Below are positions 62,701 to 64,000 of a DNA stretch of 64,000 nucleotides, piece after piece (the first letter of the stretch is position 1; every line of letters begins with the position of its first letter). Source of the stretch: Leuctra nigra (Eukaryota; Arthropoda; Insecta; Plecoptera; Leuctridae); contig OW203766.1 of assembly GCA_934045905.1 (NCBI GenBank), forward strand, positions 20,082,309-20,146,308. Direction: 5' to 3'. A program made the translations under genes and the position numbers. The notes under the pieces are model-generated. The model was not told the origin of the DNA and ran no database searches. It saw only the letters and a list, made by a program, of their open reading frames with translations.

Positions 62701-63973
62701 AGCACATTTAAGCTTATTGGACTTAGTTTTAAATTATCAAATGCATAATATCTTTGCTGAAGCATTCTAAAATTGTCTATAATAGCCAATAGGTCATCAA
62801 TGCCTACAGGGCAGAGTTCGAAGCAAATGAATACCCCTTTGTTTAAAGTTTACTTCTGTATAATTTTTTAAATTGCAGTGAGAACGATTTTGACATAACT
62901 ATTCTGGCAATTGTCGACCCTCATTTTATGAGTCATGGTGAACAGTAGTGTGGATCCATGGTTGTTTCACCGAGGGCGGGGTGGGTGGGGCCGCGATGTT
63001 CTCAGTCGATGGACTACATCTTACACTAGCGGGGAAGCATAGCTCTCACCATGACTAGACATGGGACTTCACTTCGGCGGAATCCGGGCAGAATATTTTA
63101 CTCAAAAGTTTTGCCAAGACTAAAGTTTGGCTTGCTTCAAATTGACAGTAAAACTTGTGGAATTGTAACTTCTTTGCCAGCAACAACACTATAACTGTCT
63201 TTGTAAAATTAAATGAATCAATTATAGTTTGACGAATAGATTTAGATCTTGTTTCAATACAGTAGATAATGTATTAGCCACTACATGTGTTGATGAGTTA
63301 GTATATCAATTGGACCATTAGTGGTGCAACTAGAGAACTGATTTCCAACTTGCTGTCTAGCTCTGCTCTTCAAGAGTGCTAATAACGATTAATTAGCAAT
63401 GTGTCTTTTATATTTGCGATGTTCACAACATTATGAAAACGCTACAATGGATCATGATTTCTTTATGAAATATGCCAATGACAGTTTTTATAAGGTGCTG
63501 AACTTCCAATTGCTCAATTTGTAACTTGTATGCTGCTATCGATGTTGTATTACACACCTTAATTGAATCAAAATTGTGGAGATCTTCTAAATTCTTTTTC
63601 TACTGTCATATTTATCTTTGACAAAGTATTGCCAACAATAATTTTGTAGAGATAATCCGACAGTAGCGATAATAGTCTTCAGATACTCTCCAAATGATTT
63701 TGGTTCATTTATAAAGTCGATGACCCAACTATCATAGTGTTGTTGTGGATTCCGCCTTCGAAGACCCCGTGTGTTATTATTTCTGTCAATATCATTGAAG
63801 AACTTTGCAGTAACACACTTTAATTTGTCTAGAAATTACTCTATAATGATGAACAGGCGAATTTCATCAACGTCGGCTTCCTGAGGTTGTTCCGGGCGGC
63901 ACGACTGATAAAGCTATTGAGACAAGGATACACGATACGAATATTGCTATGGACATTTGTGCAATCATTCAAG
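13408..63973 (+). CDS. cac: Voltage-gated calcium channel alpha-1 subunit, Cav2 class (cacophony-like), partial gene span
   Basis: This entry is the span of a multi-exon gene; exons are listed separately. The spliced product is the pore-forming subunit of a presynaptic-type (N/P/Q-like) calcium channel, with four repeats of six membrane helices in the plasma membrane. Seen directly are S1-S6 of repeats I-III and S1-S4 of repeat IV. The pore signatures TMEGW (I), TGEDW (II) and TGEGW (III) are present, as are the arginine/lysine ladders of all four S4 helices and an AID motif for the beta subunit. All exon phases join without a stop. The II-III loop is short (about 100 residues), as in invertebrate Cav2, with no synprint-like stretch. 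The first exon is missing at the 5' side and IVS5 to the C terminus lies beyond the right edge. Closest identity is insect cacophony, by recall of the family; Cav1 and Cav3 fit less well because the I-II linker and domain III sequences are Cav2-like. Confidence 0.96.
15101..15436 (+). repeat. Five-copy 67-bp tandem array
   Basis: Five units start at 15101, 15169, 15236, 15303 and 15370, each beginning AGTTCAAGGACTGTAGCAAA and ending AAGTGAC. The first unit is 68 bp and the others 67 bp, with one or two substitutions per copy, so amplification is recent. There are no spacers. It lies in the AT-AC intron. Confidence 0.95.
16440..16700. other. GC-rich island of unknown nature with a 13-C run
   Basis: A GC- and CpG-rich block in AT-rich intron sequence, with a run of 13 cytosines at 16538-16550. 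It could be a transposon piece; no terminal repeats were found. Confidence 0.4.
16898..16947 (+). repeat. (TCTG)n microsatellite
   Basis: About twelve uninterrupted TCTG units. Open frames through it are repeat artefacts. Confidence 0.97.
17585..17640 (-). repeat. tRNA-like B-box relic, minus strand
   Basis: The minus strand carries CTCGGGCTCAAATCCTGGCG, a B-box-like word with tRNA-type context. It is probably a SINE fragment. Confidence 0.35.
18390..19150. repeat. Diverged internal repeats ending in a poly-A run
   Basis: Related segments with the words TTGGTNCCAAT and AATCACAGGATCTCG recur near 18430, 18780 and 18900, at a spacing of roughly 120-350 bp. A run of about 23 A lies at about 19097-19119. 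It looks like a repetitive mobile element, family not recognised. Confidence 0.5.
19310..19630 (-). repeat. Diverged half-copy of the 28-kb foldback family
   Basis: Words such as GGTATTGTTTTCAATTTTT, AAGATAACATGGGG and TGTATGGCAT occur in the same order and similar spacing as in the right arm of the foldback at 27981-28728. Only one arm is present here. Confidence 0.55.
19790..19862 (+). repeat. tRNA-like SINE head
   Basis: A-box TAGCTCAGTAGGTAGAGC and B-box GGGTTCGAGTTC are at tRNA spacing. The acceptor stem does not pair, so it is a SINE head or tRNA pseudogene rather than a working tRNA. Confidence 0.6.
20650..20712 (+). repeat. (CTTT)n then (ATTT)n microsatellite
   Basis: A tetranucleotide tract that switches unit part way along, with no interruption. 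Confidence 0.97.
21197..22041. mobile_element. hAT element of the CAGGCGCGTAGGAA family
   Basis: Starts CAGGCGCGTAGGAAC and ends TTCTTACGCACCTG, flanked by the perfect 8-bp duplication TTTAGGGC (21189-21196, 22042-22049). It contains a 21-G run at 21225-21245 and repeated CCCCGCA and AAGTGATTCTG words. Another hAT element sits inside it. No transposase frame. Confidence 0.85.
21464..21918. mobile_element. hAT MITE nested in the previous element
   Basis: Ends CAGTGGTACTCAACC and GGTTGAGTACCACTG bound 455 bp, with the 8-bp duplication ATTTAAAC on both sides (21456-21463, 21919-21926). The ends resemble Charlie-like hAT termini. At 21592 a further CAGGCGCGTAGGAAC sequence begins, a truncated third-level insertion of the outer family. 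Confidence 0.88.
22236..22341 (+). CDS. cac: cac exon: IS1
   Basis: This 106-nt exon completes the split proline and encodes [17 protein letters not shown] followed by ALEEHLP, which is helix S1 of domain I and the start of the S1-S2 loop. It follows the AC end of the U12-type intron and ends in phase 0 at a consensus GTAAGT donor. Identity is secure because this segment is strongly conserved in Cav2 channels. Confidence 0.95.
22872..23011 (+). CDS. cac: cac exon: IS2 and IS3
   Basis: The exon starts in phase 0 after a CAG acceptor and encodes [19 protein letters not shown] (IS2, with the conserved glutamate and lysine of the charge-transfer region). It continues through a short loop to [14 protein letters not shown] (IS3). 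It ends in phase 2 at GTAAGT. The next coding position is filled by one of two alternative exons. Confidence 0.95.
23638..23738 (+). CDS. cac: cac alternative exon A: IS4 voltage sensor
   Basis: This 101-nt exon, phase 2 in and phase 1 out, encodes [14 protein letters not shown] and the S4 ladder [18 protein letters not shown]. It has the same length, phases and reading as the exon at 25080, so splicing both together would shift the frame. Compared with the other copy it carries an extra arginine near the end of S4 (VSR against VSG) and a different S3-S4 linker. Mutually exclusive IS4 exons are known in Drosophila cacophony. Confidence 0.93.
23739..25079. other. Intron between the two alternative IS4 exons
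   Basis: This AT-rich stretch separates the mutually exclusive exons. It has many short TAGGTACCTACC-like words and no recognisable coding sequence or transposable element. Regulatory RNA pairing elements could sit here but cannot be identified by eye. Confidence 0.6.
25080..25180 (+). CDS. cac: cac alternative exon B: IS4 voltage sensor
   Basis: This 101-nt exon is phase-identical to the copy at 23638. It encodes [14 protein letters not shown] and the ladder [18 protein letters not shown]. The acceptor is TTCACAG and the donor GTAAGT. This version looks closer to the common Cav2 IS4 sequence of other animals. Choosing A or B should alter voltage dependence of activation, by analogy with fly cac. 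Confidence 0.94.
26461..26616 (+). CDS. cac: cac exon: IS4-S5 linker, IS5 and start of pore turret
   Basis: Starting in phase 1, the exon encodes [19 protein letters not shown] (S4-S5 linker and start of S5) and [18 protein letters not shown] (IS5). It then runs into the extracellular turret with one cysteine (RTCYTLENL). It is GC-rich against AT-rich flanks. The donor is GTGAGA, phase 1. Confidence 0.95.
27469..27689 (+). CDS. cac: cac exon: domain I pore loop with selectivity filter
   Basis: The exon encodes the cysteine-bearing turret ([24 protein letters not shown]) and the pore helix [20 protein letters not shown]. The glutamate of TMEGW is the domain I member of the EEEE selectivity ring. 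It starts in phase 1 after TGTTCCAG and ends in phase 0 after TGG at a GTAACA donor. Open reading continues past the donor, but the next conserved residues are in the exon at 30993. Confidence 0.96.
27690..30992. other. Intron between domain I pore and IS6 exons
   Basis: It holds the foldback listed below. The remaining 28763-30992 stretch is AT-rich and shows only short open frames without recognisable content. Confidence 0.6.
27947..28762. mobile_element. Foldback element with 353-bp arms and 34-bp flanking direct repeats
   Basis: The arms 27981-28333 and 28377-28728 are near-perfect reverse complements around a loop of about 43 nt; the outermost bases are GTGGCGCGATCAC and its inverse. 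The element is flanked by a perfect 34-bp direct repeat (27947-27980 and 28729-28762). No coding capacity. Confidence 0.88.
30993..31096 (+). CDS. cac: cac exon: IS6
   Basis: This 104-nt exon encodes [20 protein letters not shown] and then [15 protein letters not shown], the pore-lining S6 helix of domain I with its conserved cytoplasmic end. Phase is 0 in and 2 out, with a GTGAGT donor. It is followed by two alternative exons for the beta-subunit binding site. Confidence 0.95.
31909..32024 (+). CDS. cac: cac alternative exon A: I-II linker, divergent AID
   Basis: This 116-nt exon encodes [20 protein letters not shown] then [18 protein letters not shown]. It aligns with the alpha-interaction domain that binds the Cav beta subunit, but lacks the GY pair (SY instead) and the QxxER motif used by G-beta-gamma. 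Phase and length equal those of exon 32839, so the two are alternatives. The donor is weak (GTTGCA), which fits regulated use. Fly cac has a comparable pair of I-II linker exons. Confidence 0.9.
32839..32954 (+). CDS. cac: cac alternative exon B: I-II linker with canonical AID
   Basis: This 116-nt exon encodes [20 protein letters not shown] followed by [15 protein letters not shown], a full match to the AID consensus QQxExxLxGYxxWI. It includes the QxxER motif (QQLER). It is phase 2 in and phase 1 out, the same as exon 31909. This version should bind the beta subunit tightly and be open to G-beta-gamma control; that is inferred from motif knowledge. Confidence 0.95.
33696..33860 (+). CDS. cac: cac exon: I-II linker, basic then acidic tract
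   Basis: The exon completes the AID ([16 protein letters not shown]) and encodes [20 protein letters not shown], then a run dominated by Glu/Asp ([15 protein letters not shown]). The [18 protein letters not shown] segment is typical of insect cac. It ends in phase 1 at GTAAGC, directly before the microexon. Confidence 0.94.
34452..34472 (+). CDS. cac: cac candidate 21-nt microexon (VPKKKQK) in I-II linker
   Basis: A TTTTGTTTCAG acceptor, 21 nt that read VPKKKQK, and a GTATGA donor fit exactly between two exons with phase 1 on both sides. Because its length is a multiple of three, the exon can be included or skipped without changing the frame (33860 also joins 42128 in frame). It would place a lysine-rich stretch directly after the acidic tract. 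Evidence is splice sites, phase and charge only. Confidence 0.6.
36321..36963 (+). pseudogene. LINE reverse transcriptase, N-terminal fragment
   Basis: The fragment reads [17 protein letters not shown] through [17 protein letters not shown] to [13 protein letters not shown] and [15 protein letters not shown], the fingers region of a LINE reverse transcriptase. Sequence past 36963 belongs to an insertion. Earlier LINE sequence back to about 36110 is in another frame. Confidence 0.8.
36964..37841 (-). mobile_element. R2-like LINE 3' fragment inserted in the first LINE
   Basis: The minus-strand frame (about 37841 down to 37108) encodes [19 protein letters not shown], then [19 protein letters not shown] with RINRHN, a CCHC-type knuckle. 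It continues [20 protein letters not shown] and DPTIRFEQ, the restriction-like endonuclease region found after the reverse transcriptase in R2-clade elements. It splits the LINE between SKILE and VVKQLTAY. Exact ends and target duplication could not be fixed. Confidence 0.75.
37842..39136 (+). pseudogene. LINE reverse transcriptase, C-terminal fragment
   Basis: The fragment begins [20 protein letters not shown], continues [20 protein letters not shown], and includes the catalytic FADD motif near residue 147. It ends with [15 protein letters not shown]. The frame is intact for over 420 codons, which suggests a fairly young insertion, although the protein is split by the R2-like fragment. Confidence 0.85.
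39440..39687. repeat. Imperfect palindrome of about 250 bp
   Basis: TTTTCACTATGATTCTTCTC at the left has its inverse near 39665-39685, and the match continues inward through CATCTCCAACTTG and GTGCTGTC. It is probably a MITE next to the LINE tail. Confidence 0.6.
40568..40624. repeat. Perfect 22-bp hairpin with 13-nt loop
   Basis: Arms 40568-40589 and 40603-40624 (CATAGCCAACTGACATTTCG start) are exact reverse complements with a short loop. ATCCGAC occurs immediately outside both arms. Confidence 0.9.
42128..42212 (+). CDS. cac: cac exon: end of I-II linker
   Basis: This 85-nt exon, phase 1 in and phase 2 out, encodes [20 protein letters not shown] and FWRAEKRFR. The FWRAEKRFR segment immediately precedes IIS1 in insect cac. 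The acceptor is TTTCTAG and the donor GTAATT. The intron before it is about 7.7 kb and full of transposable elements. Confidence 0.92.
42365..42406 (+). repeat. 12-bp minisatellite, about 3.3 copies
   Basis: The unit GCAACCGATGTA is repeated without change. It lies in the intron before IIS1. Confidence 0.95.
42567..42694 (+). CDS. cac: cac exon: IIS1
   Basis: The exon encodes [20 protein letters not shown] and [15 protein letters not shown], the first helix of domain II and the following loop, ending DWLTNFL. Phase is 2 in and 1 out, with a GTGAGT donor. It is highly conserved and confidently assigned. Confidence 0.95.
42917..43415. mobile_element. hAT-type MITE
   Basis: Ends TAGGGGTGTTCACGATTA and its near-inverse bound 499 bp, flanked by the perfect 8-bp duplication GTGAGTAC (42909-42916, 43416-43423). 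The interior is AT-rich with ATCGATT words. No coding capacity. Confidence 0.85.
43426..44263. mobile_element. Foldback MITE with 370-bp arms, TA-flanked
   Basis: The arms 43428-43807 and 43889-44261 are inverted copies. The outermost sequence is CCGGGTGGCGCAAAAAATCC and its inverse, and TA lies on both sides. This resembles Tc1/mariner-type target use. It begins two bases after the duplication of the preceding hAT MITE and ends about 130 nt before the IIS2-S4 exon. Confidence 0.85.
44394..44616 (+). CDS. cac: cac exon: IIS2, IIS3 and IIS4
   Basis: The exon encodes [20 protein letters not shown] (IIS2), [20 protein letters not shown] (loop and IIS3) and the S4 ladder [16 protein letters not shown]. 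Phase 1 in, phase 2 out, donor GTAAGT. Base composition is markedly GC-richer than the flanking introns. Confidence 0.96.
45118..45463. mobile_element. MITE just upstream of the IIS5 exon
   Basis: Inverted ends TAGAGTGCCAGTACCAGTG and TAGGGTGCCGGTACCAGTG (the latter on the minus strand) bound about 346 bp. AAATGCTTGGAATTA is inverted further inside, and there is an internal hairpin at 45338-45371. The right end lies 71 nt before the exon acceptor. Confidence 0.7.
45535..45739 (+). CDS. cac: cac exon: IIS4-S5 linker, IIS5, start of pore
   Basis: The exon encodes [20 protein letters not shown] (linker) and [20 protein letters not shown] (IIS5). It then reads [10 protein letters not shown] and [13 protein letters not shown], the beginning of the pore helix. 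It starts 71 nt after a MITE ends and terminates in phase 0 at GTACAC. Confidence 0.96.
46078..46233. mobile_element. Harbinger-type MITE, 156 bp
   Basis: Ends GGCCGGGTAGGACCAA and TTGGTCCTACCCGGCC are exact inverses. TTA is duplicated on both sides (46075-46077, 46234-46236), as in PIF/Harbinger elements. ACTATCGATAGTTA-type words repeat inside. Confidence 0.85.
46562..46780 (+). CDS. cac: cac exon: domain II selectivity filter, IIS6, start of II-III loop
   Basis: The exon opens with [15 protein letters not shown]; the glutamate of TGEDW is the domain II filter residue. It continues with [20 protein letters not shown] and [15 protein letters not shown] (IIS6), then an acidic stretch. It is 73 codons, phase 0 both sides, and ends at a weak GTCGGT donor. 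Confidence 0.95.
47067..47182 (+). CDS. cac: cac exon: II-III loop, part 1
   Basis: The exon encodes [20 protein letters not shown] and then [18 protein letters not shown]. The [14 protein letters not shown] start is conserved in insect cac; the proline-rich end is less so. Phase 0 in and 2 out, acceptor TTCATAG, donor GTAAGT. Confidence 0.9.
47583..47687 (+). CDS. cac: cac exon: II-III loop, part 2, up to IIIS1
   Basis: The exon encodes a lysine/glutamate-rich segment ([14 protein letters not shown]), then [20 protein letters not shown], the conserved run-in to domain III. It ends after two bases of a proline codon, the same relative position as the AT-AC intron before IS1, but here the donor is an ordinary GTAAGT. 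Confidence 0.92.
48024..48213 (+). CDS. cac: cac exon: IIIS1 and IIIS2
   Basis: The exon encodes [20 protein letters not shown] and [15 protein letters not shown] (IIIS1). It continues with [20 protein letters not shown] (IIIS2). Phase 2 in, 0 out, donor GTCAGG. The EDPV motif after S1 is characteristic of Cav channels. Confidence 0.95.
48614..48726 (+). CDS. cac: cac exon: IIIS2-S3 loop and IIIS3
   Basis: The exon encodes [20 protein letters not shown] and [18 protein letters not shown]. Phase 0 in, phase 2 out, acceptor TGATAG, donor GTAAGA. It matches the IIIS3 region of insect cac. Confidence 0.94.
48905..49060 (-). mobile_element. LINE 3' end, minus strand
   Basis: Read on the minus strand, the sequence GTCCTGCGGCCCTAGTGTTG and flanking bases match the 3' end of the LINE fragment at 50380-50440. 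A TTATTATTA tail follows. It is a 5'-truncated retrotransposon remnant. Confidence 0.7.
49339..49602 (+). CDS. cac: cac exon: IIIS4, IIIS5
   Basis: The exon encodes [19 protein letters not shown] then [20 protein letters not shown] (S4 and S4-S5 linker), then [20 protein letters not shown] (IIIS5). It ends in the turret ([16 protein letters not shown]). Phase 2 in and out, donor GTGAGT. The exon lies between two oppositely oriented copies of a LINE 3' end. Confidence 0.96.
49755..49888. mobile_element. Harbinger-type MITE, copy 2
   Basis: Starts AGGGCCAGTCTTTCAATAAT and ends GAAAAACTGGACC, with TTA on both sides (49752-49754, 49889-49891). It belongs to the same family as 6675-6822. Confidence 0.7.
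49926..50495 (+). pseudogene. LINE fragment: C-terminal tail of reverse-transcriptase protein
   Basis: A 165-codon frame begins [20 protein letters not shown], then [39 protein letters not shown] and [19 protein letters not shown], the usual C-terminal part of RTE-like LINE proteins after the polymerase domain. The polymerase itself is missing, so it is 5'-truncated. It ends with a TTATTATTA tail near 50480 in the intron before the domain III pore exon. Confidence 0.8.
50691..50831 (+). CDS. cac: cac exon: domain III pore loop with selectivity filter
   Basis: The exon encodes [20 protein letters not shown], then [20 protein letters not shown] ending EGWP. The glutamate of TGEGW is the domain III filter residue. 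Phase 2 in and out, donor GTAAGT. Confidence 0.95.
51271..51472 (+). CDS. cac: cac exon: IIIS6 and start of III-IV linker
   Basis: The exon encodes [20 protein letters not shown] and [20 protein letters not shown], then [19 protein letters not shown] and DGEIDKNQ. This is IIIS6 and the short III-IV linker, almost invariant in Cav2. It ends in phase 0 at GTGAGA. Confidence 0.96.
51825..52030 (+). mobile_element. tRNA-derived SINE, plus strand
   Basis: A B-box-like GGTCCTGGGTTTGATCC begins at about 51845, followed by a CGACAGGCACACATCTGTC segment, C/T-rich sequence with ATCATCACTCCC words, and the family tail GAACAGTGTGATGTTAAAA. The head is incomplete. It ends about 75 nt before the III-IV linker exon. 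Confidence 0.65.
52105..52269 (+). CDS. cac: cac exon: III-IV linker and IVS1
   Basis: A 55-codon exon, phase 0 on both sides, encodes [20 protein letters not shown], then [20 protein letters not shown] and [10 protein letters not shown] (IVS1). Donor GTAGGA. A tRNA-derived SINE ends about 75 nt upstream of it. Confidence 0.95.
52270..56808. other. 4.5 kb intron before IVS2
   Basis: AT-rich with no recognisable exon or mobile element. A C/T-rich tract (TCTGTCTGTCTCTCTCTC) lies near 55326. Open frames are short. Confidence 0.6.
56809..56919 (+). CDS. cac: cac alternative exon A: IVS2
   Basis: A 37-codon exon, phase 0 on both sides, encodes [20 protein letters not shown] then [17 protein letters not shown]. 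This is the IVS1-S2 loop and IVS2 helix with the conserved ET.LKI.AFG core. The acceptor GTTCTCAG and donor GTAAAC are good. The same length, phase and position as the exon at 59975 make it one of a mutually exclusive pair. In-frame open sequence upstream (from 56674) is intronic. Confidence 0.88.
56920..59974. other. 3.1 kb intron between the alternative IVS2 exons
   Basis: AT-rich sequence without a recognisable gene or clear transposon. Any pairing elements that enforce exclusive splicing were not identified. Confidence 0.6.
59975..60085 (+). CDS. cac: cac alternative exon B: IVS2
   Basis: A 37-codon exon encodes [20 protein letters not shown] then [17 protein letters not shown]. It occupies the same place as exon 56809 and differs at roughly half of its residues while keeping the S2 charge pattern (E then K four residues later). 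Phase 0 on both sides; acceptor ACGTCTAG, donor GTGATG. The LFTIEC.LK.VAFG core resembles vertebrate Cav2 IVS2. Use of both exons would run on in frame but would duplicate the helix. Confidence 0.88.
60086..61655. other. Intron before IVS3
   Basis: Nothing recognisable is seen. The open frame on the minus strand at 61215-61505 has no familiar motif. Confidence 0.6.
61656..61739 (+). CDS. cac: cac exon: IVS3
   Basis: A 28-codon exon, phase 0 on both sides, encodes [20 protein letters not shown] and DALVVELG. This is the loop after IVS2 and the IVS3 helix. Acceptor TTCTTACAG, donor GTAAGT. Confidence 0.95.
61740..63832. other. Intron between IVS3 and IVS4 with two GC-richer islands
   Basis: Mostly AT-rich. 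A GC-richer island at about 62485-62650 follows a good acceptor (TCAATGTGCAG) and reads [10 protein letters not shown] in phase 0. Another at 62931-63056 is bounded by AGTCATGGTGA and its inverse, which suggests a small inverted-repeat element. Confidence 0.5.
63833..63973 (+). CDS. cac: cac exon: IVS4 voltage sensor (two possible starts)
   Basis: The exon encodes [20 protein letters not shown] and [19 protein letters not shown], the IVS4 ladder and S4-S5 linker. It ends in phase 0 at a GTAACT donor, 27 nt before the window edge. Two acceptors 24 nt apart are both in frame. The AG at 63832 (after TTTAATTTGTCT) would add KLLYNDEQ; the AG at 63856 starts directly at ANFINV, which is closer to the common Cav2 sequence. 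The gene continues beyond the window. Confidence 0.9.
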
Positions 63974-64000
63974 GTAACTATCAATACTCTAGTTTCATTC

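Noticed and set aside
62464..62711. Long exon encoding the Asp/Ser-rich segment after [10 protein letters not shown]
   Set aside because: No usable donor in phase was found and the sequence shows degenerate short repeats; only the first ten codons remain as a weak possibility.

Overview
The window is one long stretch of an AT-rich insect-type nuclear genome. Its only recognisable host gene is most of a voltage-gated calcium channel alpha-1 subunit of the Cav2 class, the orthologue of Drosophila cacophony (cac), on the plus strand from about 13.4 kb to the right edge. At least 26 coding-exon positions are present, plus three mutually exclusive partners. The coding sequence can be followed in frame with every exon phase matching, for about 3.8 kb (about 1,270 residues). 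It runs from the N-terminal cytoplasmic region (68 residues before IS1) to the IVS4 voltage sensor. The initiator exon, and everything after IVS4 (IVS5, the fourth pore loop, IVS6, the C-tail), lie outside the window or were not found. Three of the four selectivity-filter glutamates are visible (domains I, II and III). The short II-III loop without a vertebrate-type synprint region, the paired IS4 and I-II linker exons, and the protein sequence all point to an insect. A hemipteroid is only a guess.

Layout. 1-13.4 kb has no recognised coding exon. It holds SINEs, MITEs, a promoter-like block with four CACGTG E-boxes (about 7.1-7.4 kb), a second GC-rich block with a palindromic CRE (about 2.1-2.35 kb), and a 4.2 kb foldback (7.86-12.05 kb) carrying a hAT element that itself carries a second hAT. 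13.4-22.3 kb is the N-terminal exon, an 8.6 kb AT-AC (U12-type) intron with a five-copy 67-bp tandem array and nested hAT elements, then the IS1 exon. 22.9-34.5 kb is domain I and the I-II linker, with duplicated IS4 and AID exons and a 21-nt microexon. 34.5-42.1 kb is a large intron containing a TIR-bounded block with a LINE inside it and a second, opposite-strand R2-like LINE inside that. 42.1-47.7 kb is domain II and the II-III loop. 48.0-52.3 kb is domain III and IVS1. 52.3-64 kb is IVS2 (two alternative exons), IVS3 and IVS4 in long introns.

The coding exons are GC-richer than the AT-rich introns around them. The exon arrangement gives several isoform choices: two IS4 voltage sensors, two beta-subunit/G-beta-gamma binding cassettes, a basic microexon in the I-II linker, two IVS2 helices, and an ambiguous IVS3-S4 linker. 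The most notable points are the AT-AC intron with a consensus branch site, the paired IVS2 exons, and several very long inverted repeats in introns that could fold into dsRNA in the pre-mRNA.
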